NCBI GenBank assembly: GCA_902789245.1
Contig: CADAND010000002.1
Span: 124,001 to 188,000 of the forward strand
Reading direction: 5' to 3'
From: an uncultured Bacteroidia bacterium
GTDB lineage: Bacteria > Bacteroidota > Bacteroidia > Bacteroidales > UBA932
DNA: 64,000 bases
Position numbers and translations under genes: made by a program
Shown: piece by piece, positions 1 to 8,655 of the stretch
Layout of the letters: every line of letters begins with the position of its first letter
Numbering within the stretch: position 1 is the stretch's first letter
The notes under the pieces: model-generated
Told to the model about the DNA's origin: nothing
What the model saw: only the letters and a program-made list of their open reading frames with translations
Database searches by the model: none

Positions 1-1
1 C

Positions 2-64
2 ATCTGCACGGGCCTGCTTTACGATCCGCAGGAGCACCTGGAGATCCACCATCCGGGCGAATAG
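2..64 (+). CDS. 3' end of an upstream gene (partial)
   Basis: Twenty codons run open from the window edge to a TAG stop, giving a C-terminus ending in EIHHPGE. The frame is 63 bases upstream of argG on the same strand, so it is probably the previous operon gene. In related Bacteroidales the gene before argG is often a GNAT-type acetyltransferase, but the tail is too short to identify this one. Confidence 0.4.
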   Translation: MCTGLLYDPQEHLEIHHPGE

Positions 65-127
65 ATGCCGGATCGCAGTCCGTCATGACTGTGTACAATT
101 TCAAACAGAACGAAAATAGAAACAGAT

Positions 128-1342
128 ATGGAAAAGAAAAAGAAAGTCGTCGTCGCCTTCAGCGGAGGTCTGGACACCTCCTATACGGTGATGTACCTGG
201 CTAAAGAGAAAGGTTACGAGGTCCACGCCGCCTGCGCCAACACGGGCGGATTCAGCCCGGAACAGCTGAAGACCAACGAGGAGAACGCCTACAAGCTGGG
301 CGCCACGAAGTACGTGACCCTCGACGTCACGCAGGAATACTACGCCAAGAGCCTCAAATATATGGTTTACGGCAACGTCCTGCGCAACGGCACCTACCCG
401 ATCTCCGTCTCCTCGGAGCGCATCTTCCAGGGCATGGCCATCGCGCGCTACGCCAATGAGATCGGCGCGGACGCCATCGCCCACGGCTCCACCGGCGCCG
501 GCAACGACCAGGTCCGCTTCGACATGACCTTCCTGGTGATGTGCCCGAACATGGAGATCATCACCCTCACGCGCGACGGCAACCTCTCCCGCAAGGAGGA
601 GGTCGATTATCTGAATGCACACGGCTTCAACGCCGATTTCACCAAGCTCAAGTACTCCTACAACGTGGGCATCTGGGGCACGTCCATCTGCGGCGGCGAG
701 ATCCTCGACTCCAGGCAGGGACTGCCCGAAAGCGCCTACCTCAAGCAGGTGAGCAAGCAGGGCTCTGAGATCCTGAGCCTGGGCTTCGAGAAGGGTGAGC
801 TGAAGAGCGTGAACGGCAAGGACTACGCCGACAAGATCGCCGCCATCCAGGCCGTCGAGGCCATCGGCGCCCCGTACGGCATCGGCCGCGACATGCACGT
901 GGGCGACACCATCATCGGCATCAAGGGCCGCGTGGGCTTCGAAGCCGCCGCCCCGATGCTGATCATCGGCGCGCACAAGTTCCTCGAGAAATTCACCTTG
1001 TCCAAGTGGCAGCAGTACTGGAAAGACCAGGTGGCCAACTGGTACGGGATGTTCCTGCACGAGAGCCAGTACCTCGAGCCCGTGATGCGCGACATCGAGG
1101 CCATGCTCGAGAGCAGCCAGCGCAACGTGAACGGCACCGTGACCCTCGAGCTGCGCCCCTACGGATTCTCCACGGTGGGCGTGGATTCCCCCGACGACCT
1201 CGTCAAGAGCAAGCTCGGCGAGTACGGCGAGACCCAGAAGGGCTGGACGGCCGAAGAGGCCAAGGGCTTCATCAAGGTCACGTCCACGCCGCTGCGCGTC
1301 TATTACGGCAACCATAAGGACGAATTCAAAGGCAATGATTAA
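128..1342 (+). CDS. argG: argininosuccinate synthase
   Basis: Cytosolic enzyme that joins citrulline and aspartate using ATP, the penultimate step of arginine synthesis. The 404-residue length is normal for the family. The N-terminal PP-loop SGGLDTS is at residues 12-18, and downstream segments such as GSTGAGNDQVRF (citrulline/aspartate site) are intact. It is the first complete gene of the arg-car operon and its stop overlaps the argC start by 8 bases. No convincing TAnnTTTG promoter is seen in the 63-base gap before it, so transcription probably enters from upstream. A long antisense open frame lies opposite and is treated as a GC-rich shadow. Confidence 0.97.
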   Translation: MEKKKKVVVAFSGGLDTSYTVMYLAKEKGYEVHAACANTGGFSPEQLKTNEENAYKLGATKYVTLDVTQEYYAKSLKYMVYGNVLRNGTYPISVSSERIFQGMAIARYANEIGADAIAHGSTGAGNDQVRFDMTFLVMCPNMEIITLTRDGNLSRKEEVDYLNAHGFNADFTKLKYSYNVGIWGTSICGGEILDSRQGLPESAYLKQVSKQGSEILSLGFEKGELKSVNGKDYADKIAAIQAVEAIGAPYGIGRDMHVGDTIIGIKGRVGFEAAAPMLIIGAHKFLEKFTLSKWQQYWKDQVANWYGMFLHESQYLEPVMRDIEAMLESSQRNVNGTVTLELRPYGFSTVGVDSPDDLVKSKLGEYGETQKGWTAEEAKGFIKVTSTPLRVYYGNHKDEFKGND

Positions 1343-2315
1343 GGTCGGCATCATCGGCGGCGCCGGCTACACGGCGGGCGAACTCCTCCGCATCCTGGTG
1401 AACCACCCGGAAGTGGAGATCGTCTTCGTGCATTCGACCAGCAACGCCGGCAATCACCTCTACGATGTGCACGGAGGCCTGTTCGGCGACACGAACCTGA
1501 CATTCAGCGACAGCTACGACCTGAACGCCGTGGATGTGCTCTTCCTCTGCTCCGCCCACGGCAAGAGCCGCGAGTTCTGGGAGCAGAACGCCTGTCCGGA
1601 AGGCCTCAAGGTCGTGGACCTGGCACAGGACTACCGCGACGAGTCCGAGGGCTATGTCTATGGCCTGCCGGAGTGGCAGCGCGACAAGATTCGCGCTGCG
1701 CGCAAGATCGCCAATCCCGGCTGTTTCGCAACGGCCATCCAGCTGGCCCTGCTGCCGCTGGCCCATGCCGGACTGCTGCAGAGCACCGTCCACGTGACGG
1801 CCATTACCGGCTCCACGGGCGCGGGCGTCAAGCCCGCCGCCACGACGCACTTCAGCTGGCGCACCGACAACCTCTCGACCTACAAGGTCTTTGAGCACCA
1901 GCATCTAAAAGAAATCTGTAGAAATCTCGGCATTTTAAGTAGTCATTCCGGGCTTGACCCGGAATCTCATCCGCAGATCCAGTTCGTCCCCATGCGGGGC
2001 GACTTCGCCCGCGGCATCTTCGCTTCCGTCACGGTGGACACCCCGCTGAGCGGCGAAGAGGCGCTCGCCCTCTATCAGAAATTCTACGCCGACGCGGCGT
2101 TCACCTTCGTCTCCGACCGTCCGGTGGACCTCAAGCAGGTGGTCAACACCAACAAGGCCATCGTGGCTCCTGAGGTGCACGACGGCACGCTGGTCGTCTC
2201 GTCCGTGATCGACAACCTGCTTAAGGGTGCGTCCGGCCAGGCGGTCCAGAACATGAACTTGATTTTTGGCATTCCCGAGACTACGGGCCTCAGGCTGAAG
2301 GCATCAGCATTTTAG
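1335..2315 (+). CDS. argC: N-acetyl-gamma-glutamyl-phosphate reductase
   Basis: NADPH-dependent reduction of the acyl-glutamyl phosphate to the semialdehyde, third step of arginine (ornithine) synthesis. The N-terminal GGAGYTAGELLR nucleotide-binding loop and the catalytic Cys130 in NPGCFAT are present, as is the PMRGDF(A)RG segment. The protein has an extra stretch around residues 197-212, where a 27-nt palindromic repeat (1942-1968) is read in frame as SHSGLDPES, just before QIQFVPMRG. The rest of the protein stays in frame, so the enzyme is probably functional with an enlarged surface loop. It overlaps argG by 8 bases and is followed by argD after 6 bases. Confidence 0.96.
   Translation: MIKVGIIGGAGYTAGELLRILVNHPEVEIVFVHSTSNAGNHLYDVHGGLFGDTNLTFSDSYDLNAVDVLFLCSAHGKSREFWEQNACPEGLKVVDLAQDYRDESEGYVYGLPEWQRDKIRAARKIANPGCFATAIQLALLPLAHAGLLQSTVHVTAITGSTGAGVKPAATTHFSWRTDNLSTYKVFEHQHLKEICRNLGILSSHSGLDPESHPQIQFVPMRGDFARGIFASVTVDTPLSGEEALALYQKFYADAAFTFVSDRPVDLKQVVNTNKAIVAPEVHDGTLVVSSVIDNLLKGASGQAVQNMNLIFGIPETTGLRLKASAF
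1942..1968 (+). repeat. 27-nt palindromic element, copy 1 (inside argC)
   Basis: Begins GTCAT and ends ATCTC. Stem arms ATTCCGGG and CCCGGAAT (8 perfect pairs) enclose a CTTGA loop. It is read in frame within argC as SHSGLDPES. Copies 2 and 3 lie at 12023-12049 and 60426-60452. Confidence 0.85.
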
Positions 2316-2321
2316 AAAGAT

Positions 2322-3446
2322 ATGGAACTCTTCGACGTATATTCTCTCTTCGACGTCACGCCGGTGAAAGCGAAAGGCTGCACCGTCTGGGACGACAAGG
2401 GCCAGGAGTATCTCGACCTCTACGGCGGCCATGCCGTCATTTCCGTCGGCCACTCCCATCCCCACTACGTGGCCGCGCTGACGGAGCAGCTGAACAAGAT
2501 CGGCTTCTACTCCAACAGCGTGCGCAACCCCCTGCAGGAAGAACTGGCCCGCCGCATCGGCGAAGTCAGCGGTTATGAGGACTATACCCTCTTCCTGGAC
2601 AACAGCGGCGCCGAGTCGAACGAGAACGCCGCCAAACTGGCGTCCTTCGCTACGGGCAAGGACCGCATCATCGCCTTCCGCCACAGCTTCCACGGCCGCA
2701 CTTCCGGCGCCGTGGCGCTGACGGACAACCCCGCCATCGTATCCCCCTTCAACGCGCATCACCGCGTGACCTTCGTCGACCTGAACGACGGCGAGGCCGT
2801 GCTGGACGAGCTGGGCAAGGGCGGCGTGGCCGCGGTCATCGTCGAGGGCATCCAGGGCTGCGGCGGTATCAACCTGCCGACCAACGGCTTCATGCAGGCG
2901 CTGCGCCGCATGTGCGACCAGTACAAGGCCGTGCTCATCCTCGATGAAGTGCAGAGCGGCTACGGCCGCACGGGCAAGTTCTTCGCCCACCAGTGGGCCG
3001 GCATCAAGCCGGACATCATCACCATGGGCAAGGGCATCGCCAACGGCTTCCCCTGCGGCGGCATCCTCATCTCCCCGCGCTTCCAGGCGCGCAAGGGCAT
3101 GCTCGGCACCACCTTCGGCGGCAACTACCTGGCCTGTGCGGGCGCGCTCGCGGTGCTCGACATCATCGAGAAGGAAGGCCTGATGGCGAACGCCCTCGCC
3201 GTCGGTGACTATATCAAGGAGGCGCTCCCGAAGAGCGACCGCATCAAGGAAGTGCGCGGCAAGGGCCTGATGCTCGGCATCGAGTTCAACGAGAGCGTCG
3301 CTCCCCTGCGCCAGGCGCTCCTCTATGACAAGCACATCTTCACCGGCGTGGCCGGTCAGAATATGATCCGGCTCCTCGCCCCGCTGTGCCTGACCAAGGC
3401 CGAGGCGGACCGGTTCCTCACAGCATTCTCAGAAGTCATCGCATAA
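2322..3446 (+). CDS. argD: acetylornithine (N-acylornithine) aminotransferase
   Basis: PLP-dependent class III aminotransferase that converts N-acyl-glutamate semialdehyde to N-acylornithine with glutamate as amino donor. 374 residues, slightly compact. Visible landmarks are GGHAVISVGHSHP near residue 36, LDNSGAESNENA near 92, the LDEVQSGYGRTG segment near 207, and the Schiff-base lysine K237 in TMGKG. Its TAA stop shares one base with the argF' ATG, so the two are translationally coupled. Whether it prefers acetyl or succinyl substrates cannot be read directly; the next gene suggests succinyl. Confidence 0.95.
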   Translation: MELFDVYSLFDVTPVKAKGCTVWDDKGQEYLDLYGGHAVISVGHSHPHYVAALTEQLNKIGFYSNSVRNPLQEELARRIGEVSGYEDYTLFLDNSGAESNENAAKLASFATGKDRIIAFRHSFHGRTSGAVALTDNPAIVSPFNAHHRVTFVDLNDGEAVLDELGKGGVAAVIVEGIQGCGGINLPTNGFMQALRRMCDQYKAVLILDEVQSGYGRTGKFFAHQWAGIKPDIITMGKGIANGFPCGGILISPRFQARKGMLGTTFGGNYLACAGALAVLDIIEKEGLMANALAVGDYIKEALPKSDRIKEVRGKGLMLGIEFNESVAPLRQALLYDKHIFTGVAGQNMIRLLAPLCLTKAEADRFLTAFSEVIA

Positions 3447-4408
3447 TGAAATCATTCTTTCACGTCAGCGACATCGGCGACCTCGGCGCAGCGCTCGAGG
3501 AAGCGAAGGAGGTGAAGGCCACCCCCTTCGCCTGGAAGCACCTCGGTGAGAACAAGACCATCATGCTGGTCTTCTTCAACAGCAGCCTTCGGACGCGCCT
3601 GAGCAGCCAGAAAGCGGCGCTCAACCTCGGCATGAGCCCCATCGTGCTCAACATCGGCCAGGACAGCTGGAAGCTGGAGACCGAGATGGGCGTGGTGATG
3701 GACGGCGACAAGTCCGAGCACCTGCGCGAGGCCATTCCCGTGATGACCAGCTACTGTGACATCATCGGTATCCGTTCCTTCGCGGGCCTGCAGGACCGGG
3801 ATTATGACTACAGCGAGACTGTCCTGAAGCAGTTCGTGGAGTACGGCGGCAAGCCAGTGATCAGCCTTGAATCGGCCACGGTCCATCCCTGCCAGGCCTT
3901 CGCGGACCTGATCACCATCGAGGAATACCGCCACAAGAAGCGCCCCAAGGTGGTGCTGACCTGGGCTCCGCACCCGCGTGCGCTCCCCCAGGCCGTGCCG
4001 AATTCCTTCGCGGAATGGATGAACGCGGCGGACGTGGACTTCGTGATCACGCACCCGCACGGCTACGAGCTCGACCCGGCCTTTGCCGGCAACGCGCCCG
4101 TCGAATACGACCAGATGAAGGCCCTGGAGGGCGCCGACTTCGTCTATGCCAAGAACTGGAGCTGCCCCGGCGTGACCGATCCCGCCCAGTACGGACAGAT
4201 CCTGAGCAAGGACATGGGCTGGACGGTGGATGCCCGCCACATGGCCGTGACCAATAACGCTTACTTCATGCACTGCCTGCCCGTGCGGCGCAACATGATC
4301 GTCTCCGACGACGTGATTGACGCCCCCACGAGCCTGGTCATCCCGGAAGCGGCCAACCGCGCCGTCTCCGCGCAGGTGGTGATGAAACGGATGCTGGAAA
4401 GCTTATGA
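3446..4408 (+). CDS. argF': N-acyl(probably N-succinyl)ornithine carbamoyltransferase
   Basis: Carbamoylates an N-acylated ornithine, replacing classical ArgF. 320 residues from the ATG that overlaps the argD stop; an in-frame upstream extension to 3386 lies inside argD and is not used. The carbamoyl-phosphate loop SLRTR is at 47-51 and the C-terminal HCLPVRR at 276-282. The sequence strongly resembles the Bacteroides fragilis enzyme. At the position known to separate acetylornithine enzymes (Glu92 in Xanthomonas) from succinylornithine enzymes (Pro90 in B. fragilis), this protein has Ser90 within MDGDKSEHL, which argues for succinylornithine. The product would then be N-succinylcitrulline, deacylated by argE. 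Confidence 0.93.
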   Translation: MKSFFHVSDIGDLGAALEEAKEVKATPFAWKHLGENKTIMLVFFNSSLRTRLSSQKAALNLGMSPIVLNIGQDSWKLETEMGVVMDGDKSEHLREAIPVMTSYCDIIGIRSFAGLQDRDYDYSETVLKQFVEYGGKPVISLESATVHPCQAFADLITIEEYRHKKRPKVVLTWAPHPRALPQAVPNSFAEWMNAADVDFVITHPHGYELDPAFAGNAPVEYDQMKALEGADFVYAKNWSCPGVTDPAQYGQILSKDMGWTVDARHMAVTNNAYFMHCLPVRRNMIVSDDVIDAPTSLVIPEAANRAVSAQVVMKRMLESL

Positions 4409-5184
4409 TCAGTCTCTACAAGATTGGTGGCAACGTGGTGGACGACCCGCAGGCGCTCGAGCGCTTCTGCGAGGAATTCGCGGCCCTGCCGGGCCCGAAG
4501 GTCATCGTCCACGGCGGCGGCGTGCGTGCCAGCCAGGTGCAGAAAGCCCTGGGGCAGGAGCCCGTCAAGATCGAGGGCCGTCGCGTCACGGACGCGGCCA
4601 CGCTCGAGGTCGTGACGATGGTCTATGCCGGCTGGTGCAACAAGGACATCGTCGCCCGCCTGCAGGCCCACGGCTGCAACGCCATCGGCCTGTCCGGCTG
4701 CGACGGCAGCGTGGTGACCGCACGCAAGCGCGCCCCGAAAACCCTCTCCGACGGCGTCACCGTCGTGGATTTCGGCTTCGTGGGCGACGTCACGGCGGCT
4801 TCCGTCAACGTTCCCTTCATCCAGAAGTTGCTTGACGCCGGGCTCGTGCCGGTGTTCAGCGCCATCAACCACGACGGCGCCGGCCAGCTGCTCAACACGA
4901 ACGCCGACACCATGGCCGCTGCAATTTCTGTCGCTTTGGGCGCAAAATTATTTTATTGTTTCGAGAAAAATGGCGTACTTTGTGACCGGAATGACGACAA
5001 TAGCGTCATCCCCTCCCTCGACCCGGCCGGATTCGAGCGCCTCAAGGCGGAAGGACGCGTCGCAGAAGGGATGATTCCCAAGCTGGAAAACTCCTTTGCA
5101 GCCCTGCGGGAAGGTGCCTGCGGGGTCGTCATCCGGAACGCCGCCCACCTGCTGGAGCCGGGCGGCACAGAATTGAAGATATGA
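4405..5184 (+). CDS. argB: N-acetylglutamate (N-acylglutamate) kinase
   Basis: Phosphorylates the acylated glutamate side chain, second step of the pathway. 259 residues, typical of the short form without an arginine-sensing N-terminal helix, so strong feedback by arginine is not predicted. HGGG at residues 36-39 binds the phosphate donor, and the C-terminal EGMIPKLENSFAAL segment is the family's acceptor and regulatory region. The start overlaps the argF' stop as ATGA, as does its own stop with argE. An AT-rich patch at about 4921-4985 stands out from the GC-rich surroundings and contains a promoter-like arrangement. Confidence 0.95.
   Translation: MISLYKIGGNVVDDPQALERFCEEFAALPGPKVIVHGGGVRASQVQKALGQEPVKIEGRRVTDAATLEVVTMVYAGWCNKDIVARLQAHGCNAIGLSGCDGSVVTARKRAPKTLSDGVTVVDFGFVGDVTAASVNVPFIQKLLDAGLVPVFSAINHDGAGQLLNTNADTMAAAISVALGAKLFYCFEKNGVLCDRNDDNSVIPSLDPAGFERLKAEGRVAEGMIPKLENSFAALREGACGVVIRNAAHLLEPGGTELKI
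4956..4982 (+). promoter_or_regulatory. possible internal promoter within argB
   Basis: In an AT-rich island inside argB, TTG (4956-4958) is followed after 17 bases by TACTTTG (4976-4982). This resembles the Bacteroidetes -33/-7 pair, but both the spacing and the -7 box are short by one or more bases. It would drive argE and downstream genes. Confidence 0.25.
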
Positions 5185-6272
5185 GTTTGTACGAAGATTC
5201 CATAGCCCTGCTGCGGCAGATGGTCCGCATCCCTTCCCTCTCCGGGCAGGAGGCGGCGGTGGCCGCCTGCGTCCGGGAAGCGCTCGCCGGTTTTGGAATC
5301 ACGTGCGAAGAGGTCCGCGGCAACCTCCTGGCGCTGAACCGACGTTTCGACCCGTCCAAGCCCACGATTGCCCTGGATGCTCATCTCGATACGGTTCCCG
5401 TCAATCATGGCTACACCCGCGACCCGTACGACTCGGGGAACGATCCCGATGTTGTTTACGGACTTGGTTCCAACGATGATGGCGGAAGTGTAGTGTCAAT
5501 GATTGCTGCTTTCCGCCATTTTTATGAACTGGAACTTCCTGTCAACCTGATGCTGATCCTCTCCCGCGAGGAGGAGGTCAGCGGCCCTGACGGCACGCGA
5601 TGGCTCTTCGCGCCCGACGGTCTGTTCGCTACGGACAGCCGCTGGCCCCTGCCGCAGTGGGTCATCGTGGGCGAGCCCACGCAGATGCGCGCCGCGACCA
5701 GCGAGCGCGGCCTGCTCGTGCTGGACGGCGAGGCGCAGGGCGTCAGCGGCCATGCAGCCCGGGGCGAGGGCGTGAATGCCCTCTACATCGCCCTGGACGA
5801 CATCCAGGCACTGCGGGAGCACCGTTTCACGAAGCATTCCCCTCGCATGGGCGACGTCCGCCTGAGCGTCACGCAGATCGAGGCCGGCCAGGCGCACAAC
5901 GTCATTCCCGACCGCTGCCACTTCGTGGTGGACATCCGCCCCACGGAGCAGTACACCAACGAAGAGATCGTCGACGAGCTCCAGGCGCGCTGCAAGAGCA
6001 CGCTCCAGGCGCGCAACCTCGCGAACCGCTCCTCGGCCACGCGCGAAGGCTCCCCGCTGCTCCGCACCGCGGAAGCGCTGGGCATCGAGACCTTCTCCTC
6101 CCCGACCACCTCCGACTGGATGCGCATCCCCGTGGATGCCGTCAAGATGGGCCCCGGGGACTCCTCCCGTTCCCACAAGGCGGACGAATTCATCCGCACG
6201 CAGGAGATCCGGGAGGGCATTGACAAATATATAGCATTTATTGAGATGTTCTATGGCAACACTTTGGAATAA
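5181..6272 (+). CDS. argE: N-acyl-ornithine/citrulline deacetylase, M20 family
   Basis: Zinc-dependent M20 peptidase-family deacylase. In this pathway it removes the acyl group from N-acylcitrulline to give citrulline for ArgG. Metal and catalytic residues are visible: H68 and D70 in LDAHLDTVPV, the bridging aspartate in GSNDDGG (about 99), and the Glu pair at 130-131 in LSREEEVSG. 363 residues. Start overlaps argB as ATGA. The 3' end overlaps the preferred argH start by 20 bases, which is a real overlap and not a frameshift because both frames keep their conserved ends. Confidence 0.92.
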   Translation: MSLYEDSIALLRQMVRIPSLSGQEAAVAACVREALAGFGITCEEVRGNLLALNRRFDPSKPTIALDAHLDTVPVNHGYTRDPYDSGNDPDVVYGLGSNDDGGSVVSMIAAFRHFYELELPVNLMLILSREEEVSGPDGTRWLFAPDGLFATDSRWPLPQWVIVGEPTQMRAATSERGLLVLDGEAQGVSGHAARGEGVNALYIALDDIQALREHRFTKHSPRMGDVRLSVTQIEAGQAHNVIPDRCHFVVDIRPTEQYTNEEIVDELQARCKSTLQARNLANRSSATREGSPLLRTAEALGIETFSSPTTSDWMRIPVDAVKMGPGDSSRSHKADEFIRTQEIREGIDKYIAFIEMFYGNTLE

Positions 6273-7572
6273 AGGTACTTCTGCGACGGAAGCAGTGGAT
6301 CGTTTCACGGTCGGCAACGACCGGGTACTCGACCTGCGCCTGGCGCGCTACGACGTGCAAGGTTCCCGCGCGCACATCAAGATGCTCGAGCACATCGGCC
6401 TGCTTGGCGCCGACGAGCTCAAGGCGCTCGACGCCGCCCTCGCCCGCATCGCGGAGCGCATCGAGCAGGGCGACTTCGTGCTTGAGCCGGACGTCGAGGA
6501 CATCCATTCGCAAGTGGAGCTGCTGCTCACCCGCGAACTGGGCGAGATGGGCAAGAAAATCCACTCCGGCCGCTCCCGCAACGACCAGGTGCTCGTGGAC
6601 TTGAAGCTCTTCCTGCGCGACGAGCTGAAGGGCGTGCGCGAGGAAGTGCTCGTGCTCTTCCGCACCCTGCAGGGCCTCAGCGAGCAGCATAAGGAGGTCC
6701 TCCTGCCTGGCTACACGCACGCGCAGGTGGCCATGCCTTCTTCCTTCGGTCTCTGGTTCGGTGCCTATGCCGAAGCGCTCGTGGACGACATGTACGTCCT
6801 GGGCGGTGCCTATAAGATGGTGAACCGCAACCCGCTCGGCTCCGCCGCCGGTTACGGCAATTCCTTCCCCCTCGACCGCCAGATGACAACGGACCTGCTG
6901 GGCTTCGACTCCCCGGTTTACAACAGCGTCGCGGCGCAGATGCAGCGCGGGCGCACCGAGCGTGCCGTGGCTTCCGCCCTGGGCGGCATCGCACTGACGC
7001 TCAATAAATTCGCAGCCGACTGCTGCATGTACATGTGCCCGAATTTCGGCTTTATCCACTTCCCGGACGAGCTGACCACGGGCTCCAGCATCATGCCGCA
7101 CAAGAAGAACCCGGACGTGTGGGAGATCCTCCGCGGCAAGTGCAACCGCATCCTCTCCTGCGAGAACGAAATCGCCCTGCTCTGCAGCAACATGCCGCAC
7201 GGCTACCACCGGGACTACCAGCTCCTCAAGGACATCCTCTTCCCCGCCCTGGAGCTGATGCACGAGTGCCTGCAGATGACGGACTACATGCTTCAGCATA
7301 TCGAGGTCAACGAGAAGATCCTCGACAGCAAGCTATACGACTACCTCTTCACGGTCGAAGAAGTGAACCGCCGCACGCTTGCGGGCACGCCCTTCCGTGA
7401 GGCTTACAGGCAGGTGGGCATCGAGGTGAACGAGGGCCGCTTCCGCTACAGCGGAGGCGACAAATCTACGCTCAAGGCCTCCGACCTGGGGCACACGCAC
7501 CTGGGCAGCCTGGGAAACCTTTGTAATGATAAGATCGCCGCGCTGATGGATGCGGCGTCCAATTGGAAATAA
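6253..7572 (+). CDS. argH: argininosuccinate lyase
   Basis: Cleaves argininosuccinate to arginine and fumarate, the last step of the pathway. The ATG at 6253 (MATLWNKG) is preferred over the TTG at 6241 because it gives the normal family N-terminus; this yields 439 residues. The fumarase/aspartase superfamily signature GSSIMPHKKNP is at 277-287, and HSGRSRNDQV lies near residue 100. It overlaps argE by 20 bases and is followed by carA after 6 bases. Confidence 0.96.
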   Translation: MATLWNKGTSATEAVDRFTVGNDRVLDLRLARYDVQGSRAHIKMLEHIGLLGADELKALDAALARIAERIEQGDFVLEPDVEDIHSQVELLLTRELGEMGKKIHSGRSRNDQVLVDLKLFLRDELKGVREEVLVLFRTLQGLSEQHKEVLLPGYTHAQVAMPSSFGLWFGAYAEALVDDMYVLGGAYKMVNRNPLGSAAGYGNSFPLDRQMTTDLLGFDSPVYNSVAAQMQRGRTERAVASALGGIALTLNKFAADCCMYMCPNFGFIHFPDELTTGSSIMPHKKNPDVWEILRGKCNRILSCENEIALLCSNMPHGYHRDYQLLKDILFPALELMHECLQMTDYMLQHIEVNEKILDSKLYDYLFTVEEVNRRTLAGTPFREAYRQVGIEVNEGRFRYSGGDKSTLKASDLGHTHLGSLGNLCNDKIAALMDAASNWK

Positions 7573-7578
7573 AAAACT

Positions 7579-8655
7579 ATGGCAACACGCAAAAAAGCGA
7601 CACTCGTCCTGCAGAACGGACGGAAAATGGAAGGCTGGAGCTTCGGCTACGACGGCCCCTGCAATGGAGAAGTGGTCTTCTCCACGGCGATGGTGGGCTA
7701 TCCCGAGAGCCTTACGGACCCCTCCTATTCCGGCCAGATCCTCTGCGTCACCTACCCCCTTATCGGCAACTACGGCATCCCGCCCATGGAAGTGGACGCC
7801 GACGGCATCTGCAAGACCTTTGAGTCCGAGAAGATTCACGTCCGCGGCCTGATCATCGCCAATTACAGCGAAGAATACAGCCATTGGGACGCCGTCAAGA
7901 GCCTCAGCGACTGGCTACAGGAGCAGAAGATTCCCGGCATCTGCGGGATCGATACCCGCGCGCTGACGCAAATGATCCGCGAGGAGGGCGCCATGCTCGG
8001 CCAGATCGTGCCGGAAGGTGCGGAGCCCGTCGGGAAGATCCCCGATCCCAACCTGGAGAACCAGGTGGCCATCGTCAGCTGCAAGGAAGTGATCCGCTAT
8101 GGGCAGGGCGACAAGAAGGTGGTCCTGGTGGACTGCGGCGTCAAGCATCAGATCCTGCGCTGCCTGGTGCAGCGCGGCGTGGAGCTGATCCGCGTGCCCT
8201 GGGACTACGATTTCAACCAGCTTGAGTGGGACGGCCTGTTCATCTCCAACGGCCCCGGCAACCCGGCGCTCTGCGGTGTGACCGTGGAGCACATCCGCAA
8301 GGCCCTGGAGGGCGACAAGCCCATCTGCGGTATTTGCATGGGCAACCAGCTGCTCAGCATCGCTGCCGGCGCCTCCACCTATAAACTGAAATACGGCCAT
8401 CGCTCCCACAACCAGCCGGTACGCCAGGCGGGTACGGACAAGTGCTTCATCACCTCGCAGAACCATGGCTTCGCGGTGGACGACAGCCACCTGCCCGAGG
8501 GCTGGGAGCCGTACTTCGTCAATATGAACGACGGCACCAACGAGGGCATCCGCCACACTTCCAAGCCCTTCTTCTCCGCCCAGTTCCACCCGGAGGCCTC
8601 CAGCGGCCCGGTGGACACGGAATTCTTCTTTGACGACTTTATTTCCAGATTATGA
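7579..8655 (+). CDS. carA: carbamoyl phosphate synthase small subunit (glutaminase)
   Basis: Hydrolyses glutamine and channels ammonia to CarB. N-terminal CPSase small-chain domain (1-140) followed by a class I glutamine amidotransferase domain. Catalytic Cys253 is in GICMGNQLL; the usual His two residues later in the GHQ turn is Asn here, which is tolerated in some relatives. FHPEASSGPVDTE near the C-terminus supplies the His-Glu pair. Stop overlaps the carB ATG by 4 bases. Location inside the arg operon implies supply of carbamoyl phosphate to argF'. Confidence 0.95.
   Translation: MATRKKATLVLQNGRKMEGWSFGYDGPCNGEVVFSTAMVGYPESLTDPSYSGQILCVTYPLIGNYGIPPMEVDADGICKTFESEKIHVRGLIIANYSEEYSHWDAVKSLSDWLQEQKIPGICGIDTRALTQMIREEGAMLGQIVPEGAEPVGKIPDPNLENQVAIVSCKEVIRYGQGDKKVVLVDCGVKHQILRCLVQRGVELIRVPWDYDFNQLEWDGLFISNGPGNPALCGVTVEHIRKALEGDKPICGICMGNQLLSIAAGASTYKLKYGHRSHNQPVRQAGTDKCFITSQNHGFAVDDSHLPEGWEPYFVNMNDGTNEGIRHTSKPFFSAQFHPEASSGPVDTEFFFDDFISRL

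Noticed and set aside
101..1354. Long open frame antisense to argG (417 codons)
   Set aside because: It mirrors a well-conserved gene in GC-rich sequence, has no family similarity and is rich in Val/Ala/Gly/Leu/His typical of antisense shadows.
3386..3445. Upstream start for argF' inside argD
   Set aside because: The ATG at 3446 overlaps the argD stop and gives the family N-terminus.
6253..6272. Frameshift at the argE-argH junction
   Set aside because: Both proteins are full length with conserved ends; a 20-base overlap explains the frames.
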